From Gammaproteobacteria bacterium (GTDB lineage: Bacteria; Pseudomonadota; Gammaproteobacteria; Pseudomonadales; Azotimanducaceae): a DNA stretch of 5,022 nt. Shown here piece after piece: positions 1 through 4,545 of this stretch (within the stretch, counting starts at the first letter, position 1; each line of letters starts with the position of its first letter). A model generated the notes under the pieces. It was not told the DNA's origin, ran no database searches, and saw nothing but the letters and a program-made list of their open reading frames with translations. The translations under genes were made by a program, and so were the position numbers. The DNA is taken from contig VXPR01000054.1 in assembly GCA_009839405.1 (NCBI GenBank), positions 1-5,022 on the forward strand, read 5' to 3'.

Positions 1-10
1 ATTCAACACA

Positions 11-65
11 GGCGACCACAAGGGTCGCCCCTACGAGGCCCCTGCCGAATCCGCCGAGGCATTCC
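11..65 (+). repeat. Palindromic intergenic repeat, copy 1 (REP-like, extended)
   Basis: The core is a hairpin with 7-bp arms GGCGACC (11-17) and GGTCGCC (23-29) around a 5-nt loop ACAAG. By hand alignment about 45 of 55 positions match copy 4 at 1408-1462, so the repeated unit is longer than the hairpin. Positions 11-37 are also the exact reverse complement of 1342-1368 (27 of 27). This looks like a dispersed REP-type element. Nothing in it codes for protein. Confidence 0.8.
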
Positions 66-100
66 AACGCGTCTCCTACGGCGGCTCGATTCCGGAGGGA

Positions 101-121
101 GGGCGACCCGTGTGGTCGTCC
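101..121 (-). repeat. Palindromic intergenic repeat, copy 2 (degenerate)
   Basis: The arms GGGCGACC (101-108) and GGTCGTCC (114-121) flank the loop CGTGT. One G-T wobble interrupts an otherwise 8-bp stem. It is the same element as at 11-65 in opposite orientation and more diverged. It lies 70 bp before the gspG start, so it could sit in the gspG leader transcript. The rest of 1-191 shows no credible gene and no convincing promoter. Confidence 0.7.
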
Positions 122-191
122 GAGCCGGCCTACGTCGGCCACAACGGCGCTAAACTAGAGCCAGCAATGCCACCCACGGTGCGGGCTGAAC

Positions 192-692
192 ATGCAGACG
201 TTTCACCGACCCTCCGCCGCTTTCCCGGTGACGTTTCGGCCCGGCCGAAGCCGCTCCTCGTCCGCCGGCTTCACCTTGATCGAGGTCATGGTCGTGTTGG
301 TCATCCTCGTGCTCATCGCGGGACTCGTGGCGCCGCGGATCATGGGCCAGGTGGATCAGGCCAATGTCCGCGCTGCGGAGGTGCAGGTGAAGAGCCTTCG
401 CGCCGGCCTGCAGGCGTTTCGGCTCGACGTGGGTCGCTACCCCACCACCACCGAGGGCCTGGCCGCCCTCATGTCACCTCCCCCGGATGTCGCCGACTAC
501 TGGCGTGGCCCGTACCTCGACGACGAACTCCCCGCCGATCCCTGGCGCACCCCCTACCGCTACGAGAGCCCGGTCGAGAACCTGCAAGGCTTCGTCCTCT
601 ACTCCCTGGGCGCCGACCAGGCCGAAGGCGGCGAGGGCGACAACGCCGACATCGGCTACGTCCCGGAACAGGGCCAGTCGGCAACATCGTAA
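192..692 (+). CDS. gspG: Type II secretion system major pseudopilin GspG
   Basis: GspG is the main subunit of the T2SS pseudopilus, the inner-membrane-anchored fibre that pushes folded substrates through the outer-membrane secretin. The 166-aa product has a basic leader ending SSSAG (residue 26), then the prepilin peptidase site G/FTLIEV with Glu at mature position 5, then a hydrophobic helix (about 27-47). The family signatures GRYPTTTEGLAAL (81-93), WRGPYL (104-109), DPWRTPY (116-122) and the acidic GGEGDNADI loop (146-154, calcium-site region) follow in the usual order. Mature length is 140 aa, typical for the family. The ATG at 192 has no strong Shine-Dalgarno; a GTG at 228 would shorten the leader but also lacks one. 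It is followed by uma2 and lies on the opposite strand from gspJKLM, which is unusual because gspG normally sits upstream of gspH-M in the same direction. Family assignment is secure; the exact start is less so. Confidence 0.95.
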   Translation: MQTFHRPSAAFPVTFRPGRSRSSSAGFTLIEVMVVLVILVLIAGLVAPRIMGQVDQANVRAAEVQVKSLRAGLQAFRLDVGRYPTTTEGLAALMSPPPDVADYWRGPYLDDELPADPWRTPYRYESPVENLQGFVLYSLGADQAEGGEGDNADIGYVPEQGQSATS

Positions 693-730
693 AGCGGCGA
701 TCGAATGTGTTTGCCGCCGGAAACACGGTG

Positions 731-1348
731 ATGGAAAATACCCGCATGGACGCATCTGCAACAACTCAGGAGCAAGCCGACGCAATCCTTCTCGACCGCC
801 GGCCCCCGCAAGGATGCTGGAGTGAGAAGGACTACCTGTGGCTGACCGATTCCTGCAATCGGTTCATCGAATTCACTGACGGCTGCATTGAGAAACTGCC
901 GATGCCAACTGACACGCATCAAGGTGCGCTCACGTACCTCAACGACCTCTTTCGCGCATACATTCTTCCGCATGGAGGCATCGTTCGGTTTTCGGTGCTA
1001 CGCCTGCACATCCGCCCTGGGAAGTTCCGCGAGCCGGACCTGCTGCTCCTTCAGGACGCAAAAGACGAGCGCCGCAGCGACCGCTACTGGACCGGCGCCG
1101 ACCTAGTGGTCGAAGTAGTCAGCCCCGACGACCCCGACCGCGACTACATCACCAAACGCGCGGACTACGCCGAAGCCGGCATCCCCGAGTACTGGATCGT
1201 CGACCTCCAGGCCGCCGCAATCACCGTCCTGACCCTCGCCGGCGACACCTACACCGAGCACGGCGCGTTCCACCCCGGCGACACCGCAACCTCCGCCCTC
1301 CTGCCCGACTTCGCCGCCGACGTCACCAAGGTCCTCGAAGGCTCGTAG
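731..1348 (+). CDS. Uma2 family (DUF820) predicted endonuclease
   Basis: The 205-aa product is a Uma2/DUF820 protein, a family with a predicted PD-(D/E)XK nuclease fold. Members are often present in many copies per genome and their biological role is not established. Visible signatures are the N-terminal FIEFTDGCIEKLPMPTDTH segment (45-63), REPDLLLL (100-107, E101 and D103), ADLVVEVVSPDD (123-134, E128), and K142 with Y146 before AGIPEYWIVD (149-158). E101/D103, E128 and K142 are the likely active-site set. Length is normal and nothing key is missing. ATG 731 is chosen; ATG 746, five codons later, has GGAAAA upstream and is an alternative. It begins 38 bp after gspG and may share its transcript. 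The frame is open far upstream, but that part overlaps gspG and is not coding. The last codon and stop lie inside a palindromic repeat. Third-position G+C rises from about 65% in the first 60 codons to about 94% in the last 49, hinting at mosaic history. A link to secretion is not implied by the family. Confidence 0.88.
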   Translation: MENTRMDASATTQEQADAILLDRRPPQGCWSEKDYLWLTDSCNRFIEFTDGCIEKLPMPTDTHQGALTYLNDLFRAYILPHGGIVRFSVLRLHIRPGKFREPDLLLLQDAKDERRSDRYWTGADLVVEVVSPDDPDRDYITKRADYAEAGIPEYWIVDLQAAAITVLTLAGDTYTEHGAFHPGDTATSALLPDFAADVTKVLEGS

Positions 1349-1368
1349 GGGCGACCCTTGTGGTCGCC
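1342..1368 (-). repeat. Palindromic repeat, copy 3, overlapping the uma2 stop codon
   Basis: The arms GGCGACC (1350-1356) and GGTCGCC (1362-1368) flank the loop CTTGT. All 27 bases are the reverse complement of 11-37. The final TCG and TAG of uma2 (1343-1348) are inside the repeat, so the repeat sets where the protein ends. It is immediately followed by a second small stem, GGCGTTGG (1369-1376) with CCAACACC (1382-1389), with one mismatch. Confidence 0.8.
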
Positions 1369-1406
1369 GGCGTTGGCCAAACCAACACCGTGCGTTATAC
1401 AGATAC

Positions 1407-1462
1407 GGGCGACCACAAGGGTCGCCCCCATGGGGCCCGTGCCGAACCCATCGGCGCATCCC
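1407..1462 (+). repeat. Palindromic intergenic repeat, copy 4 (extended)
   Basis: The arms GGGCGACC (1407-1414) and GGTCGCCC (1420-1427) enclose loop ACAAG, giving a perfect 8-bp stem. From 1408 onward it aligns with copy 1 over about 55 bp at roughly 82% identity by hand count. It is inverted relative to copy 3, so copies 3 and 4 form a tail-side pair about 85 bp wide, mirroring copies 1 and 2 before gspG. Confidence 0.75.
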
Positions 1463-1495
1463 CCGAGCCAGGCGGTTCGCGGGCCCTTCCTGTCA

Positions 1496-1543
1496 CTCCC
1501 CCCTTGCGGGGGAGTCGAGAAAAGGCGTCCTCGCCTTTTCTCG
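1496..1543. repeat. Compound hairpin between convergent genes (possible bidirectional terminator)
   Basis: Two adjacent palindromes are visible. CTCCCCC (1496-1502) can pair with GGGGGAG (1508-1514). CGAGAAAAGGCG (1516-1527) pairs perfectly over 12 bp with CGCCTTTTCTCG (1532-1543) around a TCCT loop. A G-run at 1546-1552 could compete for the first C-run. The element sits between the end of uma2 and the end of gspM, where both transcripts would finish. No T-tract follows the stem on either strand, so it is not a textbook intrinsic terminator; a dispersed repeat that also blocks read-through fits best. The remainder of 1349-1582 holds only repeat copies 3 and 4 and no gene. Confidence 0.55.
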
Positions 1544-1582
1544 GAGGGGGGGCTGGTACGCCTTCGCCGTCGCCCTCAGCCT

Positions 1583-2167
1583 CTACGCCCCGTCCCCACC
1601 AAACCCCGTGAAGTAGGCCGAAACGATCACGTCAATCCGGCGCGGGTTCGTCGTGATGACAAACCGCTCCACCGCTAGCCGGCGCGGATACGTCGCCACC
1701 GCGTGCAAGGCCGCGAGTTCCGCCCCTGTTCGATACTCCGCGCTCACCTGTGCCTGCACCTGCCACACTCCCGGCAAGTCCGGCGCCGGCTGGCTCACCC
1801 CCATGCGAATGCGCCGCCTCCCCAAGTCCAGCGGCTCGAAGATGCTCGTCAGCGCTTCCTCGAGTTCCGCCTGAGCGTGTCCCTCGAAGTCTGCCTGCCA
1901 CAGCATCCCGTCGAGTTCGGCAGCCACGGCCCGTTCCCGTTCCAGCCGCGACGCCCAATCGCCGCCGTCCAAGGCGCCGGTAGCCGCGTTGAGACGCCGA
2001 GCCTCCGACACGTAGTCGGCATGCGCGAGCGCCACCGCATCTCCCCGTGCCAAGGCGAACCACAGCAGCAAAACCCCGGCGATGCCCCAGGCGCCCAGCC
2101 GCACCACCGTGCTCTTCTCAAGCTCTTCCCGAAGGCGCGCCACAAGCGCCTCGAAGCGCTCCTTCAT
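1583..2167 (-). CDS. gspM: Type II secretion system protein GspM
   Basis: This 194-aa protein is assigned as GspM, the bitopic inner-membrane platform protein that pairs with GspL. Residues 1-22 are charged and cytoplasmic (MKERFEALVARLREELEKS). A single transmembrane helix follows at about 23-40 (VVRLGAWGIAGVLLLWFALA), then an Ala/Glu/Arg-rich likely coiled coil (about 43-105). The C-terminal periplasmic part (about 107-190) has alternating strands and a helix, as in the ferredoxin-like GspM fold. Sequence conservation in this family is low, so the call rests on topology plus position directly after gspL. ATG 2167 overlaps the gspL stop as ATGA and has GGAGGT nine bases upstream, so the start is firm; the open frame continues to 2734 but that stretch lies within gspL. 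It is slightly longer than the usual ~160 aa. No gspN follows; the unit ends at the hairpin region. Confidence 0.82.
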   Translation of the reverse strand: MKERFEALVARLREELEKSTVVRLGAWGIAGVLLLWFALARGDAVALAHADYVSEARRLNAATGALDGGDWASRLERERAVAAELDGMLWQADFEGHAQAELEEALTSIFEPLDLGRRRIRMGVSQPAPDLPGVWQVQAQVSAEYRTGAELAALHAVATYPRRLAVERFVITTNPRRIDVIVSAYFTGFGGDGA

Positions 2168-3246
2168 CGCGCCGCGACCTCCATGCGAAAGCGCACCTCG
2201 CCCTGCCGTCGGCCCTGCTCCGCCCGCACCCCGCTGAGCCAGGGATGCGCCTCCAGCGCCCGCACGAAGGCCACCCGATCCACTGCCTCCTCGGCATCCT
2301 CCACCAGCACCACCGCCAGTTCCCCCTCGGCGAAGCGCCACTCGCGGAACACCGCCGTGTCGCTTGGGAGGATCTCGTCCACCACCCCCATCAGCCGCGC
2401 CTGCGATGGCTGGCCGAAGAGCTCCGCCAGCCTCTCGTTGCGCCGCCTGAGGTCGACGAAATCCCCCCGCGCCGAGAGCTGCGGTAGCACATCCGTCTCC
2501 ACGACGGTCAAGTCGGCCGCCGCGCCGCCGGTGGCGAGGCGCATCTTCCAATAGCGCGCCTCCTGCCAAACACCGGCCAGCGCCAGCACGGCAAGGCAGG
2601 TGACGCCGATGGCCGTCTCCCGCGCCCGCAGCCATTCCACCGGCGACTCGCTGCGCGACCAGGGCTCCGGCGCCATCTCGGCCTCGACCAGGAGCGCCTC
2701 GTCTGCTGTCTCGCCAATCCGCTCCAGGAACCACGCAATGCGGCGTTCATCCGGTTCCTGCCGCGTCCAAAGCGAGTCGAGCAACACCCCGCCTTGCCAG
2801 AATTGCAGGTCGTAGCCGTCGTGACATTGCACCAGTCGCGCGCCGTCCTGCCCGCGCGGCAGAAAGAGCGGCTCCGGCACCTGACTCACCGTGGCCGGTC
2901 GTTCCATCGCCGCCTTGTCGAGGAGCTCCCCTTGCACATTCACGTCGGCCGCGTCCCAGAACCACACCATGGCCTTGCCGCCGGCCCACACGCAGCGCCA
3001 GCCGGTGTCGGCAAACGGACTCCACACGGAGACCTGCAACGCCACCGCCGCCTGCCTCCTTGTGCGGGGCACGCGGCTGAAGTCCTGGCAGCGATACATG
3101 GTGAGGCCGCGGCCGACGATCCAATGCGGCTGGAAGGAGCGCATGGGCAGCGCCTCGGCGCCGGCCTCAGTCTGAATCGCTGAAGGTCGCGCCGAAAAGC
3201 GGCGTAGCAGGCGTCGGAGCCTCTGTTGCAGGTCTTGCAGCGTCAT
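2164..3246 (-). CDS. gspL: Type II secretion system protein GspL
   Basis: GspL is the inner-membrane protein that holds the GspE ATPase through a cytoplasmic domain and contacts GspM and the pseudopilus in the periplasm. The 360-aa product fits: a cytoplasmic region (about 1-208) with the strand-rich block from RQAAVALQVSVWSPF (64-78) to MVWFWDA (93-99), one transmembrane helix at about 211-227 (TAIGVTCLAVLALAGVW), a charged coiled-coil-like stretch (228-280), and a periplasmic ferredoxin-like end (about 284-358). It is shorter than the ~400 aa of enterobacterial GspL, with the shortfall in the cytoplasmic half. ATG 3246 overlaps gspK by 80 nt. ATG 3144 (residue 35), with GAGG upstream and 22 bp after the gspK stop, is a serious alternative. 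In the disputed stretch third-position G+C is about 71% (24 of 34) in this frame, against 52% (13 of 25) for gspK codons in the overlap, which mildly favours the longer form. Its stop overlaps the gspM start. Weak family conservation makes context important. Confidence 0.82.
   Translation of the reverse strand: MTLQDLQQRLRRLLRRFSARPSAIQTEAGAEALPMRSFQPHWIVGRGLTMYRCQDFSRVPRTRRQAAVALQVSVWSPFADTGWRCVWAGGKAMVWFWDAADVNVQGELLDKAAMERPATVSQVPEPLFLPRGQDGARLVQCHDGYDLQFWQGGVLLDSLWTRQEPDERRIAWFLERIGETADEALLVEAEMAPEPWSRSESPVEWLRARETAIGVTCLAVLALAGVWQEARYWKMRLATGGAAADLTVVETDVLPQLSARGDFVDLRRRNERLAELFGQPSQARLMGVVDEILPSDTAVFREWRFAEGELAVVLVEDAEEAVDRVAFVRALEAHPWLSGVRAEQGRRQGEVRFRMEVAAR
2177..2182 (-). promoter_or_regulatory. 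Shine-Dalgarno of gspM
   Basis: GGAGGT on the minus strand lies nine bases before ATG 2167. It sits inside the last codons of gspL, supports the coupled ATGA start, and rules against the longer open frame reaching 2734. Confidence 0.7.
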
Positions 3247-4324
3247 CTGCGGTGGTATCGATCTCGCCCAGGTAGGGCGCTTCCGTCTCCCTTTCCGTTT
3301 GCCTCGATTGCGCGGGCGTTAGCGTCTCGGTGTAGAAATAGCCGGTGCGCCAAGGCACCACATCTCCCTGCAGGGTAAGTTGGATGCCAGCCACCGAGCG
3401 CGCCCCGCCTCCCTTCGGCCACACCGCCACGCGCAGGAAGCTCGACGGCGCGGTGAGGATGTCCTCGTCGCTGATGTCGAGGTGCCGGCCCGTGAGCGAT
3501 GCCACCTGATCGGCGCGGTTGATCGGGCCTCCCGCCCTTGCCTTCAGCACCGCGTCCACTTGCTCCGCCGGCAAGCGTAGCAGCCCCGCGAGCACATCGG
3601 GGTGCATGGTGTTGAAGTTGTAGCCCGCCGAGCGGGTGGAAACCAGCCCTCGCAAGGGCTCCCACTGCTCGGGCGCGATGGCCTCGGCGGCACCGAACAC
3701 GCGCTTGATCTCGAGCGGCGCCAGCATGATCCAGTTCGGCGGCGGCGGCAGGTCGCGACGACGATAGGCCAGGCTCTCGGCCCCGCTGACGCTGAGGTCG
3801 GCGTCGAGGTCGATGTAGTCGCGCACCCGCGCCGCCAGCCGCCGCACGTCGAGCGGCGTCACCCCTAGGTGCACGAGCGCCGCACCGAACATCGGTGCGT
3901 GGGGCAGGTTCAGGGCGCCGAGCCCGGTCTCGTCCTGCACCGAGAAGTGCATGTCCCCAAGGCCAGCGTAGGTTTTGCCGGTGAGCAAGAGCTCGCCGTC
4001 CCCCGCCGGCAGGAACTCGTTCTCGGCAATGTCGTCCGTGAACCGTTGCCGCCGCTCCAACACCAGCGCCCGGTGGTTCGCTCTCCCCGCCACGGCGAGA
4101 TAGACCACGGTGCTGTGCGTCCCAATTCGATCCAACTTGCGAGCGATGCCCTCCCGCGCAGCCATCGCCCGATCCACTCGCGACCCCACCAACCCGTCCA
4201 CATAGACCGCCACCAGCCCCAACGCTGCCAAGACCCAAAGCACCGCAACTAAGGCAAAACCCCGTCGGCAAGTACCAAGCGAAAAAGCCCCTGCAAGCGG
4301 TGGTCCCGGAGGGACGGAGGGCAT
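3167..4324 (-). CDS. gspK: Type II secretion system minor pseudopilin GspK
   Basis: GspK caps the pseudopilus tip with GspI and GspJ. From ATG 4324 the product is 385 aa: a 22-aa leader ending TCRRG, the prepilin cleavage site RRG/FALVAVLWV, and a hydrophobic helix (about 23-43). As usual for GspK, mature position 5 is not Glu (here Ala). The large T2SSK domain follows, with DETGLGALNL, the RVRDYIDLDADLSVSGAES stretch, YRRRDLPPPPNWI, and YNFNTMHPDVLAGLLRLPAEQVDAVLKAR, the last resembling the helical repeat of GspK. The family is usually ~320 aa; the extra length is in the leader and a Thr/Pro/Ala-rich tail. The start is ambiguous. ATG 4324 has GGAGG five bases upstream, but both lie in a repeat hairpin. 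GTG 4549, overlapping the gspJ stop as GTGA with AGAGGA six bases upstream, is in the same open frame and would add 75 residues, mostly repeat-encoded. I favour 4324 because prepilin leaders are normally short. Confidence 0.88.
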   Translation of the reverse strand: MPSVPPGPPLAGAFSLGTCRRGFALVAVLWVLAALGLVAVYVDGLVGSRVDRAMAAREGIARKLDRIGTHSTVVYLAVAGRANHRALVLERRQRFTDDIAENEFLPAGDGELLLTGKTYAGLGDMHFSVQDETGLGALNLPHAPMFGAALVHLGVTPLDVRRLAARVRDYIDLDADLSVSGAESLAYRRRDLPPPPNWIMLAPLEIKRVFGAAEAIAPEQWEPLRGLVSTRSAGYNFNTMHPDVLAGLLRLPAEQVDAVLKARAGGPINRADQVASLTGRHLDISDEDILTAPSSFLRVAVWPKGGGARSVAGIQLTLQGDVVPWRTGYFYTETLTPAQSRQTERETEAPYLGEIDTTADDAARPATEAPTPATPLFGATFSDSD

Positions 4325-4334
4325 CCTGCCCTCC
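4316..4334. repeat. Palindrome 1 of the gspK repeat block, covering the ATG 4324 initiation site
   Basis: Plus-strand GGAGGGCA (4316-4323) pairs with TGCCCTCC (4327-4334) around TCC. On the minus strand the 5' arm carries GGAGG (4334-4330) and the ATG (4324-4322) spans the loop edge and 3' arm. In mRNA this stem would hide both the ribosome site and the start codon. Confidence 0.75.
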
Positions 4335-4422
4335 GAAGCGCGCCGCCAGGCGCGCACGCAGCGGAGCCAAGACAACGCCCCCACACCTAGCGGCCCTTCG
4401 GACTGAACGCGGGCCTCTGGAG

Positions 4423-4441
4423 GGAGGGCGTCTCGCCCTCC
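4423..4441. repeat. Palindrome 2 of the gspK repeat block
   Basis: GGAGGGCG (4423-4430) pairs with CGCCCTCC (4434-4441) around TCT. It matches palindrome 1 except that the loop-closing pair is G-C instead of A-T, with both arms changed together, so the stem itself appears to be conserved. Confidence 0.75.
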
Positions 4442-4545
4442 AAGCGTGCCGAAGGCGCGCACGCAGCGGAGCCAAGACAACGCCATCGCAACCTGCGTTC
4501 CAGACAACGCCAGCCAAGCGCCGGCCCCGAACAAAATCCTCCTCT

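Larger units (their letters stand above)
4268..4537 (-). repeat. Repeat block inserted in the gspK leader region
   Basis: Between the candidate start codons GTG AAG AGG AGG (4549-4538) and the RRG cleavage codons (4267-4259) lies a 270-bp stretch, a multiple of three with no stop in the gspK frame. It contains a perfect 32-bp direct repeat (4348-4379 and 4453-4484, 105 bp apart) that encodes the peptide ALSWLRCVRA twice in frame. Each copy is accompanied by a palindrome (4316-4334 and 4423-4441). A decayed third copy may start near 4502, where 11 bases match. The encoded peptide is Gly/Arg/Pro-rich and unlike any pseudopilin sequence. The left limit is uncertain; the clearly repetitive part spans about 4310-4490. 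I read it as an intergenic repeat cluster that entered the start of gspK. Confidence 0.65.

Noticed and set aside
151..156. TAAACT as a -10 box for gspG
   Set aside because: It matches only four of six consensus positions and has no recognisable -35 at the right distance. Not enough to call a promoter.
110..730. Open frame extending uma2 about 200 codons upstream through gspG
   Set aside because: The translation is a low-complexity Arg/Pro/Gly string overlapping a well-conserved gspG frame. Uma2 similarity begins only after 731, so this is a high-GC artefact.
11..1462. Four palindromic repeats as a CRISPR array
   Set aside because: The copies alternate in orientation, are hundreds of bases apart in places and have no regular spacers or cas genes.
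1703..2554. Plus-strand open frame antisense to gspM and gspL
   Set aside because: It is rich in Ser, Arg and Pro, has no recognisable family, and mirrors G/C-biased codons of the opposite strand.
2168..2734. Open frame extending gspM upstream within gspL
   Set aside because: The Gly/Ala/Arg-rich translation has no domain features. The ATGA overlap and GGAGGT site fix the gspM start at 2167.
4310..4490. Insertion sequence or transposon in gspK
   Set aside because: No transposase, terminal inverted repeats or target duplication are visible. Direct repeats with palindromes fit a REP-like or similar non-autonomous repeat better.
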